A stretch of DNA of 64,000 nucleotides, taken from the NCBI GenBank assembly GCA_900471525.1, contig UCEZ01000031.1, positions 164,259 to 228,258 of the forward strand, given 5' to 3'. The DNA is from Hyphomicrobiales bacterium. Lineage in GTDB: Bacteria; Pseudomonadota; Alphaproteobacteria; Rhizobiales; Rhizobiaceae. Positions 26,585 to 34,941 of the stretch are shown piece by piece. The notes beneath the pieces were generated by a model that saw only the letters and a list, made by a program, of their open reading frames with translations, ran no database searches and was not told the DNA's origin. The translations under genes were made by a program, and so were the position numbers. Position 1 is the stretch's first letter. Every line of letters begins with the position of its first letter.

Positions 26585-26662
26585 TTTGGCGTGTACCGCA
26601 CTGTCTTGCTCTTTGCCCGGGAACGCCAAAAGCCCGCCGGTTTTCACCTGACGGGTTTTTTG
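26585..26662 (+). ncRNA. candidate structured small RNA or operon terminator
   Basis: The 411-base gap between the hydrolase gene and the 235-residue gene holds two nested signals. TTTGGCGT (26585-26592) pairs perfectly with ACGCCAAA (26623-26630). It is followed at once by a GC-rich stem, CCCGCCGG against CCTGACGGG (one mismatch), and a run of six T. That is the form of a short plus-strand RNA with an intrinsic terminator. Read on the minus strand the same stem is followed by four T and could instead end the YcaO-TfuA operon. The rest of the gap shows no convincing gene. Confidence 0.4.
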
Positions 26663-26806
26663 ATTTGGTTGCGGGGGCCTGATGACGCAGAGTCTTGTAA
26701 ATCGGGCGACATAGCGCACGATTTCCGTTCCCGGACGCACATCTGATCTCCCAGCCGAGCGGGAACGGTATCACCGAGCGATCGCCTTATGCCGGCGACG
26801 TATTTG

Positions 26807-27514
26807 TCATTCGCGCGAACGTTGCGGCGCCATCGCCATCGATTGCGCATAGGCCTGCGGCGACCGGTTTCCAGGCATGTTCTCGTCGAGTATCAACGTC
26901 TGGAGATCGTCGGAGCGAATGTCCAACGCTATCACGCGCTTGCGCTTGTCGATCTGCCACACGGCGTAGCCGAGTTCCGGCGCAAAACCGCAGTCGCAGC
27001 CGCAGTCGCCGCCGAGAATTTTTTTCGGCTCCTCCGGAAAATACATAATTTGCGGCTTTGGCAGCTTATAGCAATGCCCTTCGAAGGCGTATCCATATAT
27101 TACGCCTATGCTTTTAATATATTTCTGATCTGCACCGCATGATAAAATGTTTACATCTACATGAAGGGCATTGAAATATGCACCATTTAAAGCTGTTAAC
27201 ATTATATATTGATTAAAAAATTTCTCGAAATAGTATTTATTTTTCCATTGTTCAGTTTTCTTTGTCACATCAAATACTGATTTACTTCCTTCCTCGAGGT
27301 TTTTAAAATTTTCTTTGAGTTCAGCATTTTCCTCAATTATTTTTTTGATCGCCACAGCAAGATCGTCGTCGCCGATAACAGGGATTATCGATTTTGACGC
27401 TGGACGCCCATAGAGCCGGACTTCACCCGGATTAAAGACCGCATAATCCGGCACAGGCAACCCGCTTACATCATCGCCTTTGCCCACGCCGGGGTTTCCA
27501 CAACATCCACTCAT
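26807..27514 (-). CDS. cysteine-containing protein of unknown function in the YcaO-TfuA operon
   Basis: 235 residues, ATG at 27514, 12 bases after the protease stop. I do not recognise the family. The N-terminus is MSGCCGNPGVGKGDD. A lysine- and glutamate-rich helical stretch follows (residues 48-85), then an aromatic segment (YYFEKFFNQYIML). Near the C-terminus is GGDCGCDCGFAPELGYAVW. Seven cysteines occur in four small groups. The middle (about 27110-27370) is markedly AT-rich compared with its neighbours, a sign of foreign origin. As the last gene of an operon with YcaO, TfuA and a protease, it is the best candidate for the modified substrate; it could instead be an immunity or scaffold protein. 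No signal peptide or membrane segment. Confidence 0.6.
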   Translation of the reverse strand: MSGCCGNPGVGKGDDVSGLPVPDYAVFNPGEVRLYGRPASKSIIPVIGDDDLAVAIKKIIEENAELKENFKNLEEGSKSVFDVTKKTEQWKNKYYFEKFFNQYIMLTALNGAYFNALHVDVNILSCGADQKYIKSIGVIYGYAFEGHCYKLPKPQIMYFPEEPKKILGGDCGCDCGFAPELGYAVWQIDKRKRVIALDIRSDDLQTLILDENMPGNRSPQAYAQSMAMAPQRSRE

Positions 27515-27526
27515 TGTCCTCTCCTC

Positions 27527-28717
27527 TCAAGGTCTCCTTGAACCACTGATTTCACGCCATGCAAAATTTTCCTCAAGCCGCTCGGCGGCCGCTCCCTCGG
27601 CCGCGTTGACAATCGCGCGCGCTGCCTGATTGAAGGTCAGCGTGGCTGGATGGAGGTCCTTCAAAACGGCACCCAGCGCCCGGCCGATCTGGTCGCGGGC
27701 GGCCATCAGGGAAAGACGGAAAAACAACGGCTTGGCGACGAAGGACTCTGCGGTCAGTTCGCGAAACCAGTCAAATTCGTCCAATGTCAGCTCTCGAAGG
27801 TCGACATTCAAGAGACGAGGCGCCGCGCAGCCGTTTGCAACAAGGTTGCGATGATACAGGTCGATGATGCTATCAAACACCGCGCCAACGAACGGTAGCG
27901 CTCGGTCGTGTGGTTCACGCGTCACCTCCGACATGCGCCGAAAATTCGTGGCAAGGCGTATCTGGCTCTCCGGACTGGTTTCGGCAAAACGATTGAGTTC
28001 GTTGAAAAGGAGCAGATTGCCTCTCGTTCGTCTGAGCAGGCGATCAATCGCGGAATCAAAATACAGAAACGAAATCAGCGACACGCAGTCTGAGAAGCCC
28101 TCGGAAAACGGAAAGAAGTCGCTTTCGCGCGATACGCCGACAGGAATGCCCATCTCCGAAAGAATGATGAGGTGTCCAAGCTCGTGAGCAATGGCATCGA
28201 AGTTCAGTGCGTATGGCCGTGGTGAACCGCCAGCACGGGAACAGCCCAGCTCCAGAAAGCCATAGCCTGCCTGCGCATTGTCCCAGTCCACAAACGGAAC
28301 GATCTCGAGCCTGGGGAGGGCCGCGTCGAAGAACCACCGGATCGGACGGCCCAGATAGCTCTGCCAGATGTCGAGGACGAAATGGATGCAACCATAGGCG
28401 TGGACGCCAAGATATGGCCGCGACATCGGATCGAGGCAATCGTAGTGGCGATCTGGGCCGGGCTGCACGGCCGGCCGCCTAGCCCCGCCGAATGGAGGTA
28501 ACCGGGAGCTCCCATAGGGCTGCTTATCGTAGAGCGGATCCACCACATACATTAGCGTATCGCTCGGACCGCTGCCGATCTCGTCCGGCAATATCGAAAG
28601 CCACACGCGATCGGGTTGTTCATAGCCGGGAATGAATGGGGGCTGGGGGAAAATCCAGAATCGTGTTCCTGTGCGCGATTGCGCGCCATCAAGGGTAACG
28701 TTCGGATGAGGCCTCAT
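27527..28717 (-). CDS. thermolysin-like zinc metalloprotease (gluzincin)
   Basis: 396 residues. The zinc motif AHELGHLIILSEMG (about residues 177-190) is followed about 20 residues later by FSEGFSDCVSLISF. This has the spacing and Glu-x-x-x-Asp form of the third ligand in M4/M36 peptidases. There is no signal peptide and no M4 propeptide, so it appears to act in the cytoplasm. It lies between tfuA (47 bases) and the 235-residue gene (12 bases). In such an operon a peptidase could remove a leader from a modified precursor. The catalytic residues seen are His, Glu, His and Glu; the fold assignment is by motif only. Confidence 0.75.
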   Translation of the reverse strand: MRPHPNVTLDGAQSRTGTRFWIFPQPPFIPGYEQPDRVWLSILPDEIGSGPSDTLMYVVDPLYDKQPYGSSRLPPFGGARRPAVQPGPDRHYDCLDPMSRPYLGVHAYGCIHFVLDIWQSYLGRPIRWFFDAALPRLEIVPFVDWDNAQAGYGFLELGCSRAGGSPRPYALNFDAIAHELGHLIILSEMGIPVGVSRESDFFPFSEGFSDCVSLISFLYFDSAIDRLLRRTRGNLLLFNELNRFAETSPESQIRLATNFRRMSEVTREPHDRALPFVGAVFDSIIDLYHRNLVANGCAAPRLLNVDLRELTLDEFDWFRELTAESFVAKPLFFRLSLMAARDQIGRALGAVLKDLHPATLTFNQAARAIVNAAEGAAAERLEENFAWREISGSRRP

Positions 28718-28764
28718 GGCAGCATTGTCCTTCCACGAAGAACCGAAAGCAACCCTACGTTTAA

Positions 28765-29520
28765 TTAGTAGTTATTCAATAAGTTTTTGTCAATGCAAGA
28801 TGCATCCAGATCGCGCAGGAACGTGTTTGTTGCAACCCAGGCATCGACCGTCCGGTCTTCGCTACGCTTCGTCGCCAGTTCAGGTGCAAGACGTAGGGCC
28901 AGCAGGGCGTCCGCTTTCTTCTGCCTCACAATTTCCTTACGCAACGTGTCGCATCTCTTTCCCGGCCAGCCCGCGGCTCGAAACACCGCCTTAAGAGAGC
29001 GATCACGAAAGTTCATGCGCCGGGCAATTGCGGTGAGGCTGTCTCGTTCAGCGATGGCGATGATTTTCCGACGCGTCAGGTTTGAAAACGTTCTCTGCAG
29101 GTCAACGAGCGCGTCCGTCACAGGAGGAAAGCCAAGCTCGACAGGCCCGGATTGAACGGCGACCGCGTCGTCCGGAGCAAGCGGCCAACGGCGATACCAC
29201 CTGTAGATCAGGCCCACGCCTATCATTCCAAATTCGCGCATCTCCGCCGCACGCAAAGCGCCCATGCTTGCAGCTCCGATCATCACGATCCCTTGCGCCA
29301 GAGCCCACTGAATCTCCTTGTGTCGAACGGCTGGCCGGTCTTCGAATTGCCCATCGATCAGCACCATCGCCCGCGGGTGAAACGCATGGGCGGCGAGCAG
29401 TACGTCGCCTTGAGCGGCCGGTTGCAGATAGATGGCGTCGAGGCTTGCCTGCGCCTCGGCCAACCGCAGCGTCGGCCCCAGAAATACCAGGATTGGACCT
29501 TCTTTGCCTGGATCGCTCAT
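28765..29520 (-). CDS. tfuA: TfuA-like protein, YcaO partner
   Basis: 251 residues with AGGAG before the ATG at 29520. It shows the TfuA pattern: VFLGPTLRLAEA at the start, then YLQPAAQGDVLLAA, MVLIDGQFEDRPAVRHKEI, and MIGAASMGALRAAEM followed by YRWYRRWPLAPDDAVAV. TfuA proteins accompany YcaO enzymes in trifolitoxin synthesis in Rhizobium, and in thioamide formation (thioviridamide-type peptides and methyl-coenzyme M reductase). There they are thought to deliver sulfur to the YcaO-activated amide. It is 8 bases from ycaO, so the pair is co-translated. The C-terminal 60 residues are lysine- and arginine-rich. Confidence 0.9.
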   Translation of the reverse strand: MSDPGKEGPILVFLGPTLRLAEAQASLDAIYLQPAAQGDVLLAAHAFHPRAMVLIDGQFEDRPAVRHKEIQWALAQGIVMIGAASMGALRAAEMREFGMIGVGLIYRWYRRWPLAPDDAVAVQSGPVELGFPPVTDALVDLQRTFSNLTRRKIIAIAERDSLTAIARRMNFRDRSLKAVFRAAGWPGKRCDTLRKEIVRQKKADALLALRLAPELATKRSEDRTVDAWVATNTFLRDLDASCIDKNLLNNY

Positions 29521-29528
29521 GGGATCTC

Positions 29529-30728
29529 CTAACGGGCTATGGTGAAGGGGCGGCCGCCGGGGAGGATGATTCTCACGCAGTGGACGCCCGCACCGCCATC
29601 CGTTCCGATTGGCACGGCGAGGGCTGGACCCAGCCCGGCGGCCACGACGCGGTCAATGAGGCTACGGATATTGGAAATTGGGCCAGACTCAATGACTGGT
29701 ACGAAAGGCGTTTGGTCGAGTATGAGCTGGCGGGCCTTGGCAACCACGGCATCTGTCCTCTTGCGATAGTGTCCCGTTGTCTGGTCGTCGCGCGCCCCTG
29801 ATATGGCCCCCGCGCGCGTCGCCAACGCCTCGAGGAGGGCACTTGACGCAGCCGCCTCAAGATTCGGCCCTGCTGAATAGCCTTCGGTAGGCAGGGCAAG
29901 AATTGGCTCTCCCCGACCAATCTCGATCGTTTGGCACCAAACGACGGCAACCCCGGTCGGGGAGACGGCGTGCCAAAAGCCGACAGAGATCCCGTGCTCG
30001 ACCAAAAGGACCATGATGTCATCGACCGCCTTGCCCAGGCCGAAAGGCGCAATTCGCATTCTGTCAAAAAAACCGTGAGTCGCGAAGGCGCGGGCGATAG
30101 CGTCCCGTTCGATGCATTCGTAGATTCCATGAGCAACTGCCAGATGCCACGCCATGTGACAGGCAAGGCCGGCAGTCGTCCGCAGAAACAGGCCGTCGTG
30201 GTCGGGTGGCGGATCGGTATAGCGCGTGTGGACGAGCTCCAGGGGCACCACCTGCGAGGACCCGGAAAAGATGTCGAGCGCTGTGATCCACTGGATCGTC
30301 TGTCTTCGCCAGCCGGCACCGCGGCCGGGTACGAGCAGATTTTCGAAGAGGCCATCTGCAACCTTAAGTTCATCCGCACTCGCGAGAAAGATACGATCTG
30401 ACGTCATCGACTCCGCGTAGTAGCGTTCAAGCGACTCCATGACCGCGCCGACGGCCGCTTCCGTGATGGACTGGCCCCGGCCAAGCGAAGTGACCTCCGA
30501 TAAAGCGCCGGGTCGTACAGCCTGAACCACCGGCAGAGAAAGGCGGTCGAGCCCGGTCAGATCTGCTATGCGGCTTATTCCTGCCCGGCGGCAAAGCGGC
30601 AAAAGCGCCCGAAAGCAGCGACCTGCGCCCTCGGAATCGTCAGCTTGTGGCAGGGGAGTAGAAAAATCCGAGGCAATTGCCTCGCCAAAACCCGCAAGTA
30701 CTCGCTCTGGATCAATGCTCAACGACAA
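29529..30728 (-). CDS. ycaO: YcaO-domain ATP-dependent amide-activating enzyme
   Basis: About 399 residues from a TTG at 30728 (a second TTG is at 30722); the longer reading frame upstream overlaps the cyclase gene and is not homologous. All three YcaO ATP/Mg regions are present: GRGQSITEAAVGAVMESLER, GIYECIERDAIARAF, and SALLEALATRAGAISGARDD. The C-terminus is LPGGRPFTIAR. YcaO enzymes phosphorylate a backbone amide to make azolines or, with TfuA, thioamides. The start overlaps the cyclase stop by 17 bases, so both are coupled. The adjacent TfuA favours thioamidation over heterocycle formation, which usually needs an E1-like partner not seen here. Confidence 0.88.
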   Translation of the reverse strand: MSLSIDPERVLAGFGEAIASDFSTPLPQADDSEGAGRCFRALLPLCRRAGISRIADLTGLDRLSLPVVQAVRPGALSEVTSLGRGQSITEAAVGAVMESLERYYAESMTSDRIFLASADELKVADGLFENLLVPGRGAGWRRQTIQWITALDIFSGSSQVVPLELVHTRYTDPPPDHDGLFLRTTAGLACHMAWHLAVAHGIYECIERDAIARAFATHGFFDRMRIAPFGLGKAVDDIMVLLVEHGISVGFWHAVSPTGVAVVWCQTIEIGRGEPILALPTEGYSAGPNLEAAASSALLEALATRAGAISGARDDQTTGHYRKRTDAVVAKARQLILDQTPFVPVIESGPISNIRSLIDRVVAAGLGPALAVPIGTDGGAGVHCVRIILPGGRPFTIAR

Positions 30729-33700
30729 AGCCAAGCTCCCGGAGCGAATGGTTTGCCCTTTGCCGGAGAGCGGCTGCGCCCTGGCTTTCAGCGATTGCGG
30801 AGGCAGTGTGCAAGTCGGCAACAATGAGTTCCCTCGTCGCATTTGCCTGCGCGTGAAGCATCGCGCGTGCGCGGTACAGCTCTGCCAGCCAATAAGCGTG
30901 GCCGGTTTCCTTCGCTTTGTCGATCGCTTCGGTCGCAACTTCGATCGCCATCTCGCTCTTGCCTGCAAGACCGAGCATTGTGGAATGCATGCACAGATAG
31001 ATCGGCAGGTCTATTACAGCACCAAGTCGGGTCAGCAGTTCGAGCCCATTGCGAAACCTCTCATGTCCATCCGCAAGATTTCCCAGATGGGCTTCGGCCC
31101 ATCCTCCAAAGAGCAGCGACAGACCGGATAGGGATTGCATTTCATGCTGCTTGGCGAACTCGGACATCCTTCCCGCTATGTCCGCAAGGCGCTGGTAGTC
31201 ATTCCGGTAGAACGCGGAGACTGCCTCCGTATCGAGCGAATGCGCCTTGCTCGGTGCGTGCGATATTCCATCAACGAAAGCGACCATTTCCGACAGCGTG
31301 CGGTCCGATTCGCCGAACTGGCCTGTGAGCCATAACGAAAGTGCCAGTTGCCCGAGACCGCAGACCTTGGCGTCGTGGCCACCATACAGCGTTCGCGCGG
31401 TCTTGGCCGAATGCTCATCATAGAGCGCCAAGCCACGCTTGATGGCATCTTGAGTTTCACGATGCCATCCAAGATTGAAGTCGATTGCCCAGATGCAGTG
31501 CTTTAGCTGCAACCTTATTTCTGGATCATCGACGTCCGACAACATCGTCTGCACCTCCATCGCACGCTCATGCATGACCAGAAAGTCCGAACCCGTCAGC
31601 CACCAGCCCCAATAGATGGGAAACCACTTGGACTGCTCTGCCTTGGGAAGCCGGCGCGCGATCGCCACCCCTTCTTCATAAAGCTGGCGCGCCGGCGGCG
31701 AGTTTAACCCTACCATACCGGTGAGAACGGGACCAAGCGCAGTCAGCGCCGATAGTTGCAGCAGATCGACTCGGTTGACTTCGCTCATTTGGCCGCAGAC
31801 GGCCAGCGCATGTTCTAGGTGATGACGCGCCTCGACCATCGCCGACCGACCGACGCCCTCCTTACCCGCCTCAATGAACAACTCCACCGCGTTTTGTAAA
31901 AGATCTGCACGTTCGGCATGCGCGGCAAGCGCACCGCTATCGATCCAAGGGGCAATTTCGCGATTCCGACTCACTGCCCCAAATAGCCGTCGGTGAAATG
32001 CCTGACGTTGTTTTCGCAGCAATGCGTTATAGATCGTTTCTTGAATCAGTGCGTGCCGGAAACCATAGGTGATGGTCCTCGACGCTCTGACGCGCGTCAG
32101 GAACCCCGTCTCACACAGAGTGTCCGTCGCGCTTGCCAGAGCCTTCTTACCAAAGTCCGGCAGCAATTCGCGAAGCAGTGGCAGAGTGAAGCGAGAGCCT
32201 GCAACCGCGCCGGCTCGTGCAACATCTCTGACTGAGCCCAACTGGTTGAGCCGTGCATCGAGTATTCCCGCGAACGCCGACACATGCGTGGGGGAAACGT
32301 TTCCCGACATTTTCACACTGTTGGCCTCTGCACTTTCTGAGACCCACTTGCATATTTCCTCGATGAAAAGTGGAACGCCCCCAGAGATCCGCTCCGTCAA
32401 ATCGAGGAGTTCAGGAAGCACGGCCAGCCTATGCTCCGGCCATTTTTTCTCTATTGCCAACTTTGTTTCGCCGCGGTCGAGGGGCTGTAGAGATATCCGC
32501 ATCGGCGTCGCTTCATCCAGCCAATTCATCGAAGGATTGGGACGTGAGGTTACGATAAGGAGTGCTGGGAACTGTCGCAGGACCCGTGCCGTTTCAGCCA
32601 ACAGGTCCTGCGACGTGGGATCTATCCAATGGATGTCTTCGACGGCCAAAACGATGGGCCCGTTTTGACACACTGCTTCAAGTGCTCGGAATACCGCACG
32701 CCGGGCTTTCTCGCGAATTGCTTTGGGCTCGCTATTCGCCAAATCCTCGTTCCGTCCCAACGCTCCCAGCAAATAGGTAAAAATCTCAACGACTTCTGCG
32801 TCACGAACTCCATGACGTTCGAAACGATCGGCGACGGCGGACGCCGTCAGTCGTAATTGCCCACCTGCCTCTGACATACCGCCCGCGAAACTGTGTACTA
32901 GCGGATGAAGGGTCGAGCCGAATGCGCCAGGCAAGCACTGAAAGGAGAAAAATCTTGATCGCTGATCACGCGTCATTCTGCGAAACTCACGCAGGAGGCG
33001 CGATTTTCCGATGCCCGCGTCCCCCTCGATGAAGAGAATTTCACCGTTTCCGGCAAGAACCTTTTTCCACGAATTAGCGATCGTATTTAACTCGTCTGTT
33101 CGTCCGATGAACGCGCCGCTCACCCTCCCAAACGCGTAAAATCTACCGACTTCGTTTTTGTGTCCGACCGCGCGCCATACTTTCTCCGGTTCGACAAATC
33201 CCTTGAGCGTTCTGGTCCCCTGGAATGTGAAGGCATGCGATCTGCCGGCCAGATTGCGCGTTTCTTCCGAAACGAAAACGCTGTTCGGTGCCGCTATGGC
33301 CTGCAGGCGCGTTGCCATAGCCAATGCAGCGCCGGTAACAGGTTCGTGCGTCCAATTTTCCATTCGTGTCGACTGGATGATCGCAACGGAGGTCGCAATC
33401 CCCACACGAACGTGTAGATCGCTTCGTCTTGCTTCCCTGCCAATGCGTTCGCAAGCTGCGACAATCTCCAGACCGGCACGAATGGCAAGCGAGGCGGCAT
33501 CCCTTGGGCCGAGTTCGACTGGAAACAGCGCCAGCCCGCCGTCACCCGCTTCAACGCGTAGGAAACCGGAATGGGATGCAATCGAATGGTTCGCGGCATT
33601 TTGGAAGGTTGAGATGAGTTCGCTGTAATCTTCAATGTCCAACTGATGGAAAAGTTCGGTCGATCCTACCAGATCGTAATAAAGCGCGGTGACTATGCGG

Positions 33701-33789
33701 CGCTCAACCGCATTATCGGAGACTCCTGTGCTCCTCCGAGCGCGTCTGGCCGATGGTGCTGGCGTGTTGCCCGGAGCCCCGCGTGGCAT
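30712..33789 (-). CDS. cyclase-like/AAA ATPase/TPR regulator
   Basis: 1025 residues. Residues 30-190 are a class III cyclase-like domain with the two metal Asp sites (YYDLVGST, D39; EAGDGG, D83). The adenine-recognising Lys is replaced by Val79 and the transition-state Asn by Ala157 (ALAMATR keeps the Arg), so catalysis is doubtful. An AAA/STAND ATPase follows with Walker A GDAGIGKS (near residue 260) and Walker B LAVEDIHWID. The C-terminal 450 residues are TPR-like repeats. Such proteins act as signal-sensing regulators. It is the first gene of the operon and is coupled to ycaO. A GGAGG lies immediately before the ATG. Confidence 0.85.
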   Translation of the reverse strand: MPRGAPGNTPAPSARRARRSTGVSDNAVERRIVTALYYDLVGSTELFHQLDIEDYSELISTFQNAANHSIASHSGFLRVEAGDGGLALFPVELGPRDAASLAIRAGLEIVAACERIGREARRSDLHVRVGIATSVAIIQSTRMENWTHEPVTGAALAMATRLQAIAAPNSVFVSEETRNLAGRSHAFTFQGTRTLKGFVEPEKVWRAVGHKNEVGRFYAFGRVSGAFIGRTDELNTIANSWKKVLAGNGEILFIEGDAGIGKSRLLREFRRMTRDQRSRFFSFQCLPGAFGSTLHPLVHSFAGGMSEAGGQLRLTASAVADRFERHGVRDAEVVEIFTYLLGALGRNEDLANSEPKAIREKARRAVFRALEAVCQNGPIVLAVEDIHWIDPTSQDLLAETARVLRQFPALLIVTSRPNPSMNWLDEATPMRISLQPLDRGETKLAIEKKWPEHRLAVLPELLDLTERISGGVPLFIEEICKWVSESAEANSVKMSGNVSPTHVSAFAGILDARLNQLGSVRDVARAGAVAGSRFTLPLLRELLPDFGKKALASATDTLCETGFLTRVRASRTITYGFRHALIQETIYNALLRKQRQAFHRRLFGAVSRNREIAPWIDSGALAAHAERADLLQNAVELFIEAGKEGVGRSAMVEARHHLEHALAVCGQMSEVNRVDLLQLSALTALGPVLTGMVGLNSPPARQLYEEGVAIARRLPKAEQSKWFPIYWGWWLTGSDFLVMHERAMEVQTMLSDVDDPEIRLQLKHCIWAIDFNLGWHRETQDAIKRGLALYDEHSAKTARTLYGGHDAKVCGLGQLALSLWLTGQFGESDRTLSEMVAFVDGISHAPSKAHSLDTEAVSAFYRNDYQRLADIAGRMSEFAKQHEMQSLSGLSLLFGGWAEAHLGNLADGHERFRNGLELLTRLGAVIDLPIYLCMHSTMLGLAGKSEMAIEVATEAIDKAKETGHAYWLAELYRARAMLHAQANATRELIVADLHTASAIAESQGAAALRQRANHSLRELGFVVEH

Positions 33790-34007
33790 TCCTCCACTCC
33801 TGCTTTAGCGTGTTTTACTGGACCAGCGCTCCTTTACCTGACCACGATAACACAGTTATCCGCCAGCTGTCGGCCAGCGAATCGATTGGCCAAGGCAGGT
33901 GGTATTTGGCGTTTCAGAATCAACTGCATTTCTTTTGTCGTTGAACGACCGTAAGTCTCTGATGCGGAGATCAAGCCTTCGATACCGTCTTCGCATATCT
34001 CGGCCAT

Positions 34008-34440
34008 CTAGAGGCCCAGATCTGTCGGCAGCACCAAATTTGCCACTCGGTCGCTGTATTGGAGAAAGTTAGGTTTCGGCAACGATGACTGGCTTGCTGC
34101 TGGCAAGATCAGCCAGGCTTGCATCGAACGGCCACAGTCCAATCTCGTCCAGTCTCGGCACGATGATTTCCCGCCATCCCGAGATCGCGCCTTTGCCAAC
34201 CTGATTGCCGCCAAGCGTCCAGAACAACATGCAGGCGGCCCACCGATCGGCGGTGGCCCGTTCGCAGACACGCAGGAGCGACGACGCGTCAGAAATCCCA
34301 AGGGCACCGAACAGATGGGCACGCGCCGCCCCACCGGGGCGGACGGGGATAGAACGGACGCTGCAGCGAGATATGGTCGCGGTGATCAGCGACATTATAC
34401 CAATCCGACCAGACCCCGGAGCCGAATGATGTCAGTGCCT
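34008..34440 (-). pseudogene. relic of a hypothetical gene (possibly DUF429-like)
   Basis: Minus-strand frames contain CERATADRWAACMLFWTLGG, then GWREIIVPRLDEIGLWPF and SSKPVIVAET. I recall this pattern from DUF429-like hypothetical proteins, where the text continues with a Tyr-Pro. Here a frame change after AET (34069) shifts to a frame reading FLQYSDRVANLVL, and no proper start exists. The fragment abuts the broken permease gene, so it marks a recombination scar. Assignment by memory of the motif only. The 218 bases to its left hold no clear gene. Confidence 0.45.
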
Positions 34441-34813
34441 CCCGGGCGGCTGCAATGCCGACCGGTACACCAATTGTCATGGACACGACCGTGGAAGCGA
34501 CAACGAGTACCAAGGTCTCTATCGTCTCTCTCCAGAAGCCCAGATTGATGATGAAGAGTAGGCCGATCGCGGTCGCAAAGCCGAGTTTGACCGATCGCGG
34601 AAGATACCAAGCGAAGAAGCTCGCAATCAAAACGACGACGATAGGCGGCATTGCCAACACAACATGGATCGTTCCTTCCAGGGTTTTCGTCAGGCTCTGG
34701 GCGATCCCGTTGAAAAACCATGCAAAGTTCGTTGTCAGATAATCGAAGAACAACTTGCCCCAAGTTCCGACCGGAACCTTGTTTGCAGCAATGATCTGTG
34801 TGATCGGGTCCAC
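34430..34813 (-). pseudogene. choW: truncated choline/betaine ABC permease (ChoW/ProW-like)
   Basis: Starting at a GTG (34813), the frame reads as the N-terminus of a ProW-type permease: ITQIIAANKVPVGTWGKLFF, then membrane spans including HVVLAMPPIVVVLIASFFAW, FATAIGLLFIINLGFW and VLVVASTVVSMTIGVPVG. After IAAARE the family match stops, and the frame runs into unrelated sequence to a stop at 34289. About 130 of roughly 280 residues remain, without the transporter's EAA loop. The ATPase gene (choV) expected next is missing. The system cannot work as encoded here, unless another permease is used. Confidence 0.75.
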
Positions 34814-34941
34814 CCGCAGTGCCTCCGTGTTCTGTTCCGTAGTTTGTCAGAGCGGCGTTTGCCAGGAAGCGTCGAACCGTCCTCTGCGACCGGCAGCGCA
34901 GAACTTGTCACGTTGTTTGGACAGGTCGTTTGATCGCAGGC

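Noticed and set aside
26379..26774. A 131-residue minus-strand frame upstream of the hydrolase
   Set aside because: It runs through the WggR-type palindrome and the stem-loops, has no ribosome site or family features, and changes base composition along its length.
30729..30968. N-terminal extension of the YcaO reading frame
   Set aside because: The extra residues are Arg/Ser-rich out-of-frame translation of the cyclase gene; the YcaO homology starts near the TTG codons at 30722-30728.
33790..34007. Possible gene remnant (plus-strand frame reading FDTVFAYLGHLEAQICRQ)
   Set aside because: Short, with no start codon and no family I can name; not enough to call a pseudogene.
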